From positions 1 to 64,000 of the forward strand of contig DATJTX010000015.1 of NCBI GenBank assembly GCA_035502855.1: a stretch of DNA of 64,000 bases. The letters run 5' to 3'. The DNA comes from Candidatus Baltobacteraceae bacterium (GTDB taxonomy: Bacteria > Vulcanimicrobiota > Vulcanimicrobiia > Vulcanimicrobiales > Vulcanimicrobiaceae). Shown here one piece after another: positions 25,995-35,793 of the stretch (positions within the stretch are counted from its first letter, which is position 1; each line of letters begins with the position of its first letter). The notes below the pieces were generated by a model, which did no database searches, had not been told where the DNA came from, and saw only the letters and a list, made by a program, of their open reading frames with translations. The position numbers and the translations under genes were made by a program.

Positions 25995-27176
25995 CTACTT
26001 TCCTTTGCCGACCATGGCGCGGGAGATCACCAGGCGCTGGATCTGCTGCGTCCCCTCGTAAATTTGCGTGATCTTGGCATCGCGCATCATACGCTCGACG
26101 GGGTACTCGGCCGAGTACCCGAAGCCGCCCAGAACCTGCACCGCGTCGGTCGTGACCGACATCGCGACGTCGCCGCATTTCAGCTTGGCCATCGAGGCCC
26201 AGAGCGAAACGTCGGACGCGCCTTCGTCGCACTTGCGCGCCGCTTCGTAGAGCAGCAGGCGCGCGGCCTCGACCTCGGTCTTCATGTCGGCGAGCATGAA
26301 GCCGACGCCCTGATGCTGCCCGATCGGTTTGCCGAAAGCGATCCGCTCTTTGGCATAATTCGTCGCGTAGTCGAGCGCGCCGGCCGCAATGCCGAGCGCT
26401 TGCGCCGCGATGCCGGGCCGCGATTTGTCGAGCACCTTCATCGCGATCTTGAAGCCTTCGCCTTCTTCGCCCAAACGATTCGCGGCCGGTACTTCGCAAT
26501 CGGCGAAGACGAGTTCCACGGTCGGCGAACCGCGGATACCCATCTTTTTCTCTTTCTTCCCGACGCTAAAACCCTTCGTGCCCTTTTCGACGACGAACGC
26601 GGAAACGCCGCGCGATCCCGCTTGCGGATCGGTCACCGCGAAAACGCAGACGACGTCGGCAACGCTGCCGTTGGTAATCCAAATCTTTTGGCCGTTGAGC
26701 AGATAGCTATCGCCCTTGCGTTCCGCGCGCGTGCGCATCGAACCGAGTGCGTCCGAGCCGCTCGAAACCTCGGTGAGCGCGTACGCGGCGATCTTCTTGC
26801 CCGAAGCGATGTCGGGAAGGAAACGCTGCTTTTGCTCTTCGCTGCCCCCGATCAAAATCGGCAGCATCCCCAGCTCCTGAACGGCGACGATCAGCGAACT
26901 CGAGGCACATGCTTTGGCGATCTCTTCGACGACTTTGACGTAGGTCAAAAACGTGCCGCCGAGTCCGCCGTATTCAGCCGGAATCGGAATGCCGAGCAGG
27001 TCGTTCTGCGCGAAGAGTTCTTTGATGTCGGTTGGGAATTCGCCGCTCTCGTCGATCTCAGCGGCGCGCGGAGCGACTTTTTCCGCAACCAGTTCGCGCA
27101 CCATGGCGACGATCATGGCCTCTTCGATCATGGCCTCTTCATCGGAGGCGGTGGTGCGAGGGGGTGCAATGCTCAT
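25995..27176 (-). CDS. Acyl-CoA dehydrogenase
   Basis: FAD-dependent enzyme introducing the alpha-beta double bond of acyl-CoA esters. From the ATG at 27176 it is 393 aa, normal for the family. Visible blocks are YALTEVSSGSDA, KIWITNGSVADV, FGKPIGQHQGVGFMLADM, and the C-terminal QVLGGFGYSAEYPVERMMRD with IYEGTQQIQRLVISR, which carries the catalytic Glu of the short-chain type. It is divergent from the CoA-transferase genes, so both units may serve catabolism of short or branched-chain acids. Chain-length preference cannot be read from the sequence. Confidence 0.92.
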   Translation of the reverse strand: MSIAPPRTTASDEEAMIEEAMIVAMVRELVAEKVAPRAAEIDESGEFPTDIKELFAQNDLLGIPIPAEYGGLGGTFLTYVKVVEEIAKACASSSLIVAVQELGMLPILIGGSEEQKQRFLPDIASGKKIAAYALTEVSSGSDALGSMRTRAERKGDSYLLNGQKIWITNGSVADVVCVFAVTDPQAGSRGVSAFVVEKGTKGFSVGKKEKKMGIRGSPTVELVFADCEVPAANRLGEEGEGFKIAMKVLDKSRPGIAAQALGIAAGALDYATNYAKERIAFGKPIGQHQGVGFMLADMKTEVEAARLLLYEAARKCDEGASDVSLWASMAKLKCGDVAMSVTTDAVQVLGGFGYSAEYPVERMMRDAKITQIYEGTQQIQRLVISRAMVGKGK

Positions 27177-27232
27177 GGAGCAGGTTTCCACGCGGGAGGG
27201 AGCCGTTCCGTCCCTCGGCGCAATAGCCCGTC

Positions 27233-27988
27233 ATGAACAAAGTGTTCCAGAGCTGCGCGGAGGCGGTCGCGGACATTCGAAGCGGTGCCTCGCTTGCCGT
27301 CGGCGGCTTCGGCTTGAACGGCATTCCGCACAACCTGATTCAAGCGCTGTTGGAGCAAGGCGCGAGCAACCTCGTAACGGTTTCGAACAACTGCGGTGTC
27401 GACGGCTGGGGCCTTGGCGTACTGCTCGATCGCAAGCGCATTCGCCGCACGACCGGCTCGTACGTCGGCGAGAATAAGGAGTTCGAACGCCAGTTTTTGA
27501 GCGGCGAGCTCGAGGTGGAACTCGTTCCGCAGGGCACGCTGGCCGAGCGCCTGCGCGCGGGCGGGTGCGGCATCCCGGCGTTTTACACGCCGGCGGGCGT
27601 GGGCACGCCGGTCGCCGACGGCGGACTGCCGTGGAAGTACAATGCCGACGGCTCGGTGGCGCTGCCGTCGCCGAAGAAGGAGACGCGCCGCTTCGGCGAG
27701 CGCGACTACGTGCTCGAGCTCGGCATCGTTTGCGATTTTGCGCTGGTGCGTGCGTCGATCGCCGACACGGCCGGCAACGTGATTTTTCACAAAGCGACGC
27801 GCAACTTCAATCCGCTCTGCGCGATGGCCGGAAAGATCACGATCGTTGAAACCGAGGAGCTGGTTCAGCCGGGCGAGATCGATCCGGAAGCGGTGCACTT
27901 GCCGGGTATCTTCGTGCAGCGAATCGTCAAAGTCGGTCCCGGTGGAAAACGTATCGAACGCGTGACGACACGCAAAAAGCTATCGTGA
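27233..27988 (+). CDS. scoA: 3-oxoacid CoA-transferase, subunit A
   Basis: 251 aa. Type I CoA-transferase alpha subunit: the start matches [28 protein letters not shown], and [14 protein letters not shown] and [16 protein letters not shown] are family blocks. It moves CoA from succinyl-CoA (or acetyl-CoA) to a 3-oxoacid such as acetoacetate. The partner subunit follows after 37 bp filled by a dispersed repeat. The GTCATCCTGAGC repeat replaces what would normally be a short gene junction. Confidence 0.93.
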   Translation: MNKVFQSCAEAVADIRSGASLAVGGFGLNGIPHNLIQALLEQGASNLVTVSNNCGVDGWGLGVLLDRKRIRRTTGSYVGENKEFERQFLSGELEVELVPQGTLAERLRAGGCGIPAFYTPAGVGTPVADGGLPWKYNADGSVALPSPKKETRRFGERDYVLELGIVCDFALVRASIADTAGNVIFHKATRNFNPLCAMAGKITIVETEELVQPGEIDPEAVHLPGIFVQRIVKVGPGGKRIERVTTRKKLS

Positions 27989-27992
27989 AACC

Positions 27993-28016
27993 TGTCATCC
28001 TGAGCTTGTCGAAGGA
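27993..28016. repeat. Dispersed repeat end, supplies the scoB ribosome site
   Basis: TGTCATCCTGAGC followed by TTGTCGAAGGA: the same sequence as the right end of the 8880-8992 element. Its terminal GAAGGA (28011-28016) stands 9 nt before the scoB ATG and is the only Shine-Dalgarno-like stretch there. Confidence 0.75.
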
Positions 28017-28025
28017 TTCACCACC

Positions 28026-28697
28026 ATGCCTCTAACTAGAACTCAACTAGCCGCGCGCGTTGCGCTCGAACTGGGCGACGGCCAATACGTCAACCTCGGC
28101 ATCGGTTTGCCGACGCTCATTCCCAACTACGTGCCGCCCGGCGTGACGGTCACGCTGCAAAGCGAGAACGGCATCCTGGGCATGGGGCCCTATCCCTACG
28201 AAGGCGAGGAAGACCCCGACTTGATCAACGCCGGCAAAGAGACCGTCACCGTACTGCCCGGCGCGTCGTTCTTCGACTCCGCGCTCTCGTTCGGGATGAT
28301 TCGCGGCGGTCACATCGATCTCGCCGTCCTCGGCGCGATGCAGGTCTCCGAGCATGGCGATCTGGCGAACTGGATGATTCCGGGCAAACTGGTCAAAGGG
28401 ATGGGCGGCGCGATGGATCTCGTCCATGGAGCCAAGCGTGTCATCGTCATGATGGAACACGTCGCCAAGGGCAATGCGCACAAGATCGTGGAGCGCTGCG
28501 ACCTCCCGCTTACCGGCAAGGGCGTGGTGCAGAAGATCATCACCGACATGGCGTCGATCGACGTCGAGCCGCAAGGCTTGGTCTTGCGTGAGGTTGCGCC
28601 GGGCTTGACCGTCGACGACGTGCAAGCCGCGACGGGCGCCAAATTGCACGTGCCGCATCCGCCGCACGAGATGAAGGTGCCGGCCGCAGTCGCCTAA
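28026..28697 (+). CDS. scoB: 3-oxoacid CoA-transferase, subunit B
   Basis: 223 aa. The catalytic Glu is Glu47 in [10 protein letters not shown], which forms the glutamyl-CoA thioester. Other family blocks are [24 protein letters not shown] and [11 protein letters not shown]. It forms the active enzyme with subunit A encoded just upstream. The ribosome site comes from the repeat end 9 nt before the start. A strong hairpin at 28699-28723 follows the stop. Confidence 0.95.
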   Translation: MPLTRTQLAARVALELGDGQYVNLGIGLPTLIPNYVPPGVTVTLQSENGILGMGPYPYEGEEDPDLINAGKETVTVLPGASFFDSALSFGMIRGGHIDLAVLGAMQVSEHGDLANWMIPGKLVKGMGGAMDLVHGAKRVIVMMEHVAKGNAHKIVERCDLPLTGKGVVQKIITDMASIDVEPQGLVLREVAPGLTVDDVQAATGAKLHVPHPPHEMKVPAAVA

Positions 28698-28698
28698 G

Positions 28699-28723
28699 AA
28701 CCCGCCGCAACCGGCGGCGGGTT
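28699..28723 (+). terminator. Hairpin after scoB
   Basis: AACCCGCCGC pairs with GCGGCGGGTT around a 5-nt loop, 2 bp after the scoB stop codon. There is no T run, and the next start codon follows directly, so it may act as an mRNA-processing or attenuation hairpin rather than a full terminator. Confidence 0.55.
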
Positions 28724-29611
28724 ATGAGAGGTATGACACAGCGTAAGATTTCTCTGGTGCTGCCGGCCCAGGACTTCCACGAGGGCGGCGGCTTCTTGGT
28801 CCATCGGCCCTTTCCGGTGGAAGGGGTGATGCAGGTCGATCCGTTCTTGCTGATCGACGAGCTTGGCCCGGTGCAGTATGCACCCGGCGAAGCGATCGGC
28901 GCGCCCGATCATCCGCATCGTGGTTTCGAGACCGTAACCTACATGATCGAGGGCGAGTCCGCGCATGCCGATTCGGGCGGACACCGCGGCGAACTCCACC
29001 CCGGCGACGTTCAGTGGATGACGGCGGGTGCCGGCGTCGTGCACTCCGAGATGCCCTCGAACCGGATGATGCGTGAAGGCGGATGCCAGCACGGCTTCCA
29101 GATCTGGATCAATTTGCCCAAGTCCGACAAGTTCGTGCGGCCGCGCTACCAAGACGTGCGCAGCGCGCAGATTCCGCTTTGGCGCAGTGACGACGGACGT
29201 GCGTGGGCGCGGGTGATCGCCGGCGAGGCGCAAGGTGTCGCGGGCGCCGCGCAAACGCGCATTCCGATCGGCTTCGTTCACTATCGCCTCGAGCCGGGAG
29301 CGCGCATCGAGCATCAGGTCGAAGACGGCTACACCGCGATCGCGTATCTGATGTCGGGCGAGGCGCGATTCGGCGGCGAACGCGTCCATCCGGCGCGTGC
29401 GGCGATCGTCTTCGACCGCGGCGGCGAGCAGATTGCCGTCGAAAACCCGGGCCGGGAGCCGCTCGAGTTTCTGATGCTGACCGGAAAACCGATCGAAGAG
29501 CCCATGGTGCGCTACGGTCCCTTCGTCATGAACGCGCCCGAGGAGTTGCAGCAGGCGTTCGCGGACTTTCGCTCCGGAAAGATGGGCGCGATCGAACCGC
29601 TCTACACATAA
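28724..29611 (+). CDS. Pirin-family cupin protein
   Basis: 295 aa bicupin. The metal-binding block is HPHRGFETVTYM plus GVVHSEMP in the first cupin; GGHRGELHPGDVQWMTAGAG is the pirin signature. The second half is a cupin lacking metal ligands. Bacterial pirins are redox-linked proteins; some act as quercetin dioxygenases, others modulate pyruvate metabolism. The start is uncertain: ATG 28724 touches the scoB hairpin, ATG 28733 is a second choice. There is no clear functional link with the CoA-transferase genes before it. Confidence 0.9.
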   Translation: MRGMTQRKISLVLPAQDFHEGGGFLVHRPFPVEGVMQVDPFLLIDELGPVQYAPGEAIGAPDHPHRGFETVTYMIEGESAHADSGGHRGELHPGDVQWMTAGAGVVHSEMPSNRMMREGGCQHGFQIWINLPKSDKFVRPRYQDVRSAQIPLWRSDDGRAWARVIAGEAQGVAGAAQTRIPIGFVHYRLEPGARIEHQVEDGYTAIAYLMSGEARFGGERVHPARAAIVFDRGGEQIAVENPGREPLEFLMLTGKPIEEPMVRYGPFVMNAPEELQQAFADFRSGKMGAIEPLYT

Positions 29612-29623
29612 ATTACGTGTACG

Positions 29624-31162
29624 TTACGTCGACTCGGCGAGCGCGAATTCGACGCCTCGCCCGCCGATGCGCCACGCCCCGATCGCAAGCGCGAGCGCGC
29701 CTTCGAGGCCGCATACGAGGATCGCTGTCACGCCGCCGACCGTTGCCGAGCGAACCACGATTCCAACAGCGATGCCGATGACACCAGCCGGGATGGCGAC
29801 CGCATACACGATCACCATTCGCAAGATGGCGACGATGCCTCGCTGATCGCCTTTGTTCGGCAAGAAGCTGTAGGTGAGCGCTCCGATTCCGCGCATCACC
29901 AGCGGGATCACACAGGCAGCCACCGCCATCGGAAGCAGCGCGGCCCGGTTCCCGATTGCGCCGCCGATGAGCGCTGCCAACACGAGTGGAACGATCGCCG
30001 GTATCGTGCTTCCGATCGTCCATGCCGCAAGTTTGGAAAACGTGCTGCCGCTACCCATCCACCAGATGGGCTTCGAGAGGTCCGAACCCAGCGAGATGCT
30101 CCAGGTGGAGAGAAACACGGCGACGATCAGCATCACCGTTGAAAAGAGAACGACGCAATTCGCCGGATTGCTCCAGCCGGCGATGCCCGCGACCAGACCG
30201 CACACGATCCCCAGGCCGAACAATATCGCGGTGAACGTCGGGCCACGGCCGCGCCGAAAGAAGATGAGCTGCTTCCAGATCTCGACCCATGGGCCGCTCA
30301 GGCGCGTCGTTCCCGACCTCGCCGGCTTGCCCGCGTACGCGGTGCCGATCTCCGGGATTCCGCGCCGCATGCGCGAGCGCACGCGAGCGGCAAACACGCC
30401 CGACGTATAGAGATCCGGGTAGATGTCGACTGCCAACGCGCAGCCGATCGCCAGCGCCGCGAGCGCGAAGAGATACACGCCGAGGACGATCGCCGGTGCG
30501 CCGTGCCAGAGCGCTAACAGCATGCTGCCGAGGCCGAACGCAACGACGCGGATTTGAAGTGGTGCGAAGCTCGGGGAAAGCAGCGGCGCCACATCGGCTA
30601 GGATAATCAAAAAGCCCGCGGCGGCGATTGCGTAGCAGACGATCGCGAGCCACGGAGCGCGTCGCGCGAGACAGGACAACGGGATGCGCAGCATCTCGAT
30701 GGACAAGAGGACGCCTGCGATGCCCAGGATGGCGCCCGCTACGTGGCTGCGAGCGTAGAATGCGACCATGAACGCCAAGAAAAAGACGCTCAGGCCGAAC
30801 GTCAAGATGAACGAGCGGCCGTAGATCCACGTTGCGACCAGCCGTTCCGGGATCTGCGAACGAACCAGAAATAGCGCGTCGGCCGGTTCGACGAAGCCGC
30901 GGACTCGACCGGTGCGCACGGCCATCGCGCACAAGACGCCGGCGAATACGAGGATCGCGCCGGCGAAACCGGTTGCAAACGGCTCGCCCAAATCGGGAAG
31001 TGCGCCGCCGCTCATCGTCTTCGTGCGCCGCCACAACGTGAAGCCCAGCCAAAGCCCGAAGAAGACCCATGTGATCAGGCGTATGGGTGTGCGCACGATC
31101 GTGCGCGCCAAGTTCAGCGCGCGCCTCGAATCGAGATACCAGAGCGCGCCGAGCGAATTCAC
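29624..31162 (-). CDS. ABC exporter permease
   Basis: 512-aa integral membrane protein with about ten to twelve hydrophobic helices and no signal peptide or ATPase domain. It starts 4 bp inside the end of the ATP-binding gene, so the two are translationally coupled and form an ABC-2-like exporter. The N-terminal block (ALWYLDSRRALNLARTI) and the long internal loop (about 265-300, RVRSRMRRGIPEIG) are reminiscent of bacterial YthQ/putative ABC exporter permeases. The substrate is unknown. Confidence 0.7.
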   Translation of the reverse strand: MNSLGALWYLDSRRALNLARTIVRTPIRLITWVFFGLWLGFTLWRRTKTMSGGALPDLGEPFATGFAGAILVFAGVLCAMAVRTGRVRGFVEPADALFLVRSQIPERLVATWIYGRSFILTFGLSVFFLAFMVAFYARSHVAGAILGIAGVLLSIEMLRIPLSCLARRAPWLAIVCYAIAAAGFLIILADVAPLLSPSFAPLQIRVVAFGLGSMLLALWHGAPAIVLGVYLFALAALAIGCALAVDIYPDLYTSGVFAARVRSRMRRGIPEIGTAYAGKPARSGTTRLSGPWVEIWKQLIFFRRGRGPTFTAILFGLGIVCGLVAGIAGWSNPANCVVLFSTVMLIVAVFLSTWSISLGSDLSKPIWWMGSGSTFSKLAAWTIGSTIPAIVPLVLAALIGGAIGNRAALLPMAVAACVIPLVMRGIGALTYSFLPNKGDQRGIVAILRMVIVYAVAIPAGVIGIAVGIVVRSATVGGVTAILVCGLEGALALAIGAWRIGGRGVEFALAEST

Positions 31163-31854
31163 GCGGTGATCCGCAGGAAAGCGCTTTCGAGGTCTTCGCC
31201 CTCGCCGGCGAGCCCGGCGAGCGATCCGTCGAAAATTTTCGAGCCCGCTTTCAAAATCAGCGTACGCTCACTCATCGCGCGCGCCGCGTCGAGCATGTGG
31301 GTGCTGACGGCGACGGTTTTACCGCCGCGAGCCAGATCCGCGATCACTTCCCGCAGTTCGCGCTGGCCGGCCGGATCCAACCCGATCATCGGCTCGTCGA
31401 AGAGCAACACCGGCGGATCGGCAATCAACGTCGCGACGATGAGTGTTTTTTGTTGCATGCCCTTGGAGAGGCGCGCACCCACCGTATCGCGCTGATCGCT
31501 CAGGTGAAAACGCTCGAGCAACTCCTCCGCGCGCGTTTCCCAACCTCCCGGCACGTTGCAACTGCGCGCTACGAAAACGACGTGCTCCCAAACGGTGAGC
31601 GCACCGTAGACCTCGGGCGTTTCGGGAATCAGCGCGATCGTGCGGCCGCGCTGCGCTCCGATCGCGCTGCCGTTCCAGAGGATCGTCCCGGCGGTGGGGC
31701 GCACGAGCCCGCAGAGCATGAGGAAGGTCGTGGTCTTGCCGGCGCCGTTGGGACCGAGCACGCTGATGATCTCACCCGGCGCGAGTTCGAACGTGAGATC
31801 GGCGACGGCAAGCTGATTGTCGTAGCGTTTGGTAAGGTTGCGAACGCTGAGCAC
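31159..31854 (-). CDS. ABC transporter ATP-binding protein
   Basis: 231 aa. Walker A GPNGAGKTTT (34-43), signature LSKGMQQK (where many have LSGGQ), Walker B PVLLFDEPMIGLDP and the switch His in VSTHMLD. The closest type is the CcmA/YhaQ drug- or Na+-exporter class. It works with the permease encoded immediately downstream (4-bp overlap). Confidence 0.92.
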   Translation of the reverse strand: MLSVRNLTKRYDNQLAVADLTFELAPGEIISVLGPNGAGKTTTFLMLCGLVRPTAGTILWNGSAIGAQRGRTIALIPETPEVYGALTVWEHVVFVARSCNVPGGWETRAEELLERFHLSDQRDTVGARLSKGMQQKTLIVATLIADPPVLLFDEPMIGLDPAGQRELREVIADLARGGKTVAVSTHMLDAARAMSERTLILKAGSKIFDGSLAGLAGEGEDLESAFLRITA

Positions 31855-31866
31855 GCCCGCTCTATT

Positions 31867-33678
31867 TTACGTTGCGATGGCTGTATCCCGGAACTGGGTC
31901 CGATAGAGACGCGCGTAGGGCCCGTTGCGGGCGAGCAGGACGGCGTGTGAGCCGCTCTCGACGACACGGCCGTGCTCGACGACGAAGATCACGTCGGCGT
32001 TGACGATCGTCGAGAGGCGATGCGCGATGACCAGGCTGGTTCGTCCGCGCATCACCACGTCGAGCGCTCCCTGGATTGCCGCCTCGTTATGGGAGTCGAG
32101 CGCGCTGGTCGCTTCATCCAGAATGAGAATACACGGGTCCTTGAGCAGCACGCGGGCGATCGCGAGCCGTTGACGCTCGCCGCCGGAAAGTTTGTGCCCG
32201 CGTTCGCCGACGACGGTCTCGTAGCCCTTGGGCAGCGTTGCGATGAAGTCATGGATGTTTGCGCTGCGCGCGGCGGCGATCAGTTCGTCGTCGGTTGCCT
32301 CGGGTTTGGCGTAGCGCAGATTCGCCGCGATCGTGTCGTGGAAGAGATAGGTCTCCTGCGTCACGACGCCGATGGCGGAGCGCAAAGATTCGAGCGTCAG
32401 GTTCCGCACGTCGTGCTCGTCGATGAGAACGCGGCCGTCCTGCGGGTCGTAGAATCGCGGCACGAGCTGGGTGATCGTCGATTTTCCGGCGCCCGACGGG
32501 CCGACGAACGCCGCGACTTGGCCCGGCTTGATTTCGAACGAGATATTGTGCAGGACCGAGTGATCGGGATCGTAACCGAAGGTCACGCGATCGAAGCGCA
32601 CGTCGCCCCGAATGTCGGTTAACGCGACCGCATCGGGCGGATCGTATTCTTCGGTCTTCATGTCCAAATAGTCGAAGATGCGCTCGAAGACGGCGAGCGC
32701 GCTGACGATCTGCACCTGTATGCCGACGAGCGCGGCCCCCGAGCCGTACAGGCGGCCGCCCACGAACCCGACGAACGCGACGATGACGCCGACCTGGAGC
32801 TCCCCTTTCACGGCAAGCCAGCCGCCGAAGAGCCAGATGATCAGCGGGCCGATCGTCGCCATCGCCTGCAGCGTCGCGAGGAACCAGCGGCCGACGGTGG
32901 CGAGCTGGATTTCGATGTGCATGAGCGCGGTGCCGATCGCGTAGAAGCGCGACTTCTCATAGCGTTCGCGCGTGAAGGATTTGATCAGCGTTATTCCCGA
33001 GATCGAGAGGGTCTCTTGCGTAATCGATTCGATTTGGTCGCGCTTCTCGCGAGTCTGCTTCCGCAATCCGTACATGCGCCGCCCGACCGGGCCCAATTGG
33101 TAAATCATGAAGGGGACGACGGCGAGCGAAATCAAAGACATTCGCCAATCCCATATAAACATCGCGACGACCGTCGAGAGTATCATCACCACGTTCGTGA
33201 TGATCGTCGTAATCGTTCCCGTAACGACGTTGTCGATGTTGTCGACGTCGTTCGAGACGCGGTTCATGATTTCGCCGGTCTTGGTGCCGGTGAAGAACGA
33301 GAGCGGCATCTTGTGGAGATGCGCGACGAGGCTTGTGCGAATATCGCGCATGATGCCTTCGCCGACGAGCGAGTTGAGATACCCTTGCGCAACGTTCAGA
33401 GCCATCGAGACCAGCGTTGCAACGAGCGATATCGCGAGAAAGATGACCAGGTCGCGAAAGCTATGCTTGGGGAGCGCCACGTCGATCAGTTGCGCGGTCA
33501 AGTAAATCGGAACAAGGCCCAGGCTCGACGTCACCACGATAAAGGCGAGGACGAGCGACTGTTCTTTCCAGTACGGCCTGAAGAGCGCGAGGATACGCCG
33601 CCACTCGACGCGGCGCCGAATCTGCGGCTTATCGGACGAGTAAACGTTGGACCACATCAACCCGTGGCCGGCGAACAT
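31867..33678 (-). CDS. ABC exporter, fused permease and ATPase (MsbA/LmrA type)
   Basis: 603 aa. Six helices in about the first 320 residues, then an ATPase with Walker A GPSGAGKST, signature LSGGERQRLAIAR, Walker B CILILDEATSALD and His in IAHRLST. Homodimeric exporters of this kind move lipids, peptides or drugs. It ends 12 bp before the ABC pair downstream, so the three genes may be one operon. A second Met (33657) is an alternative start. Confidence 0.93.
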   Translation of the reverse strand: MFAGHGLMWSNVYSSDKPQIRRRVEWRRILALFRPYWKEQSLVLAFIVVTSSLGLVPIYLTAQLIDVALPKHSFRDLVIFLAISLVATLVSMALNVAQGYLNSLVGEGIMRDIRTSLVAHLHKMPLSFFTGTKTGEIMNRVSNDVDNIDNVVTGTITTIITNVVMILSTVVAMFIWDWRMSLISLAVVPFMIYQLGPVGRRMYGLRKQTREKRDQIESITQETLSISGITLIKSFTRERYEKSRFYAIGTALMHIEIQLATVGRWFLATLQAMATIGPLIIWLFGGWLAVKGELQVGVIVAFVGFVGGRLYGSGAALVGIQVQIVSALAVFERIFDYLDMKTEEYDPPDAVALTDIRGDVRFDRVTFGYDPDHSVLHNISFEIKPGQVAAFVGPSGAGKSTITQLVPRFYDPQDGRVLIDEHDVRNLTLESLRSAIGVVTQETYLFHDTIAANLRYAKPEATDDELIAAARSANIHDFIATLPKGYETVVGERGHKLSGGERQRLAIARVLLKDPCILILDEATSALDSHNEAAIQGALDVVMRGRTSLVIAHRLSTIVNADVIFVVEHGRVVESGSHAVLLARNGPYARLYRTQFRDTAIAT

Positions 33679-33708
33679 CCTAAGGCGCTCCGCCCCAGGC
33701 TACGCGCC

Positions 33709-33723
33709 CCCCACTTCGTGGGG
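33709..33723. other. Short hairpin in the spacer between the ABC exporter and VOC genes
   Basis: CCCCAC and GTGGGG pair around TTC inside a GC-rich 150-bp spacer (33679-33828). There is no T run. It may form part of the VOC gene transcript end or the ABC gene leader; nothing else is recognised in the spacer. Confidence 0.3.
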
Positions 33724-33828
33724 CCCCCAAATTATGGGCCGCATAAACATCGTCGGCGGGCCGAGATTCCCCGTGGGCGGCCCTAACCAATGTTATCTCG
33801 TGTGCCAAGCTGGGTATCGGGACCTCGC

Positions 33829-34191
33829 CTATCTTGTTCTCTGATGCAACGTGACCTTGTTGCCTTCGGGGTCTTCGAACGAGGTAACTTTGCACACGGG
33901 GGTAGTGTAAATATCTTCGACCGCAACACCGGCATTGCGTAGCGCGTTGGCGGTGGTCTCGATGTCGTCGACTTCGAAAGTAACGCCGACGCCGGTGCCC
34001 GGCTCGCGAGCAAGCCATTGTGACTTCATAAGCGCAAAACACGCCGGTCCGACGTTGGCCTCGTTGTATTGTTCGATGCCGTCTTCTTTGAAACCGCTGG
34101 CGAACCTGAGCCCGAGCATCTTCTCGTACCACTCGCGCGTCGATTTCACGTTGTTCGACGGGTAAGCAGTGAACGCAATGTCTGTAATCAC
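33829..34191 (-). CDS. VOC/glyoxalase-like protein
   Basis: 120-aa single vicinal-oxygen-chelate module: starts ITDIAFTAYPSNNVKSTREWYEKMLGLRF and ends SFEDPEGNKVTLHQ, the two family blocks. The metal-ligand positions are not all canonical (Ala and Thr where His is common in the first strand), so it may be a binding rather than catalytic member. It lies 18 bp upstream of dnaJ's end on the same strand and may be the last gene of the dnaK-grpE-dnaJ transcript. Confidence 0.82.
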   Translation of the reverse strand: MITDIAFTAYPSNNVKSTREWYEKMLGLRFASGFKEDGIEQYNEANVGPACFALMKSQWLAREPGTGVGVTFEVDDIETTANALRNAGVAVEDIYTTPVCKVTSFEDPEGNKVTLHQRTR

Positions 34192-34209
34192 GGCAGATCC
34201 TCTCTCGAG

Positions 34210-35241
34210 CTACGAACTCTTCTTTCCATTGCGCAAACCGGCCAACTCCTTGAAGAGTTTCTTCTCTTTATCGGAGAGACTCTGAGGAAGCTGCCCGATG
34301 AGGCGGACGAACTGATCGCCCGCGCCGCTGCCCTTCACCTTCGGCATCCCTTTGCCGGCCAGGCGGAGCAAGCGATTGTTCTGCGTGCCTTCGGGAATCG
34401 TCATCGCGACTTGGCCGGCCATCGTCGGCACCTTGACCTCACCGCCGAGCACCAGGTCGTAAATGCTGACCGGAAGATCGACGTAAAGATCGTCGCCTTT
34501 GCGCCTGTAGGTCGAGTCGTCGAGCAGCTTGACGATCAGGTACAGATCGCCGTTGGGGCCGCCGTTGAGTCCGACGCCGCCTTGTCCCGCGAGCCGGATG
34601 CGCTGGCCGTCGCCGATCCCTTTGGGAATGGAGACCTCGAATTTTTTCGTGACCAGCACGCGCCCCGTGCCGCTGCACTGCGGACACAGCCGTCCGTTGA
34701 GCGTCCCCGTGCCGTGGCAACTCGGGCAGAGATCTTCGACCTGCAGCGCGACCGCTTTCTTGCCGCCGTCGTACACGTCGCGCAGCCCGAGTTCGATCGT
34801 CGTCTCGAGATCTTGCCCGCGCTGCGAGAAACTGGCGTGATGCTGTGTCGTGCTCTGGCGGCGACCGATGCCGGAGAAGAACATATCGAAGAAATCGGAG
34901 AAGCCGCTCGGTCCGGCGCCCGCGCCGGTTCCGGCGTTGCCGAAATCGAACGAGAAATCTTGCTCGCCGTATCGGGTCCGGTATTGGCGCTGCTGCTCGG
35001 CCTGCTGCGCCGCGCGCTGCCAATCCGATCCCAAGGCGTCGTATTTCTTTCGCTTCTCGGGATCGCCCAGAACCTCGTACGCCTCGGAAATCTCCTTGAA
35101 CTTTTCTTCGGCCGCCTTGGCGTTGTCCGGATTCGCATCGGGATGCCATTTGCGTGCCAGCTTGCGATAGGCCGACTTGATGTCTTTCTCGGCCGCGCCC
35201 TTCGGAACGCCAAGGACCGCGTAATAGTCTTTGTAGTTCAT
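34210..35241 (-). CDS. dnaJ: DnaJ co-chaperone with a reduced zinc finger
   Basis: 343 aa. The J domain has HPD at 33-35 (KWHPDANPD), followed by a Gly/Phe-rich region (about 95-125). Only two CxxCxG motifs are present (Cys172/175 and Cys186/189) where classical DnaJ has four, so only one zinc site can form. Two beta-rich substrate-binding domains follow. It stimulates DnaK ATPase and delivers unfolded clients. Overlaps the grpE stop by 4 bp, consistent with a dnaK-grpE-dnaJ operon. Confidence 0.92.
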   Translation of the reverse strand: MNYKDYYAVLGVPKGAAEKDIKSAYRKLARKWHPDANPDNAKAAEEKFKEISEAYEVLGDPEKRKKYDALGSDWQRAAQQAEQQRQYRTRYGEQDFSFDFGNAGTGAGAGPSGFSDFFDMFFSGIGRRQSTTQHHASFSQRGQDLETTIELGLRDVYDGGKKAVALQVEDLCPSCHGTGTLNGRLCPQCSGTGRVLVTKKFEVSIPKGIGDGQRIRLAGQGGVGLNGGPNGDLYLIVKLLDDSTYRRKGDDLYVDLPVSIYDLVLGGEVKVPTMAGQVAMTIPEGTQNNRLLRLAGKGMPKVKGSGAGDQFVRLIGQLPQSLSDKEKKLFKELAGLRNGKKSS

Positions 35242-35771
35242 CCGTATTTTTTGGCGACGAGCACCTTGGCCGGGCGCAGCAGTTCATCGCCGATCGTGTA
35301 GCCCTTTTCCGCAACTTCCAAGACCGTGTCGTCGTCGACGCCGGGCGGCGCAGGCAGCGTGCCGATCGCCTCGGCGATGCGCGGATCGAACGGTTTGTTC
35401 TTTACGTCGATCGCTTTGACGCCTTCGCCGGCCAGAATCGATTCGAATCCGCGCAGCGTCTGTTCGATTCCGCCGCGCAGCTTGTCGCCGCCGCTCGTGT
35501 CGAACGCGAGCGCGCGCTCGAGGTTATCCATCACCGGCAGAAAGCGCTCGAGCAACTTGCGCCGATGCGACGTGACGATCGATTCGATGTCGCGCTGCAT
35601 GCGTTTCTTGTAGTTCTCGAAATCGGCCATCGCCAGCAGAAACTTCTGATAATTCTCGTCGGCCCTGGCGTTGGCCGCATCGAGTTGGGCGCGCAGGTCG
35701 CCGTTCGACGTCGCCGGCCCGTCGAGCATCGCCTCGCCCGCTTCGGTAAATAATTCGTTATCGTTCATCAT
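35238..35771 (-). CDS. grpE: GrpE nucleotide exchange factor
   Basis: 177 aa. A long N-terminal helix ([19 protein letters not shown]) is followed by [13 protein letters not shown], the core [16 protein letters not shown] and C-terminal beta domain with [20 protein letters not shown]. It releases ADP from DnaK. A long structured spacer (35794-35881) separates it from dnaK, while it overlaps dnaJ by 4 bp. Confidence 0.95.
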   Translation of the reverse strand: MMNDNELFTEAGEAMLDGPATSNGDLRAQLDAANARADENYQKFLLAMADFENYKKRMQRDIESIVTSHRRKLLERFLPVMDNLERALAFDTSGGDKLRGGIEQTLRGFESILAGEGVKAIDVKNKPFDPRIAEAIGTLPAPPGVDDDTVLEVAEKGYTIGDELLRPAKVLVAKKYG

Positions 35772-35793
35772 AAATATTTTCGTGAAATGGCAA

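Noticed and set aside
33679-33828. GC-rich hairpins in the ABC exporter/VOC spacer as a repeat family
   Set aside because: Only one short 6-bp stem, no T run and no second copy recognised.
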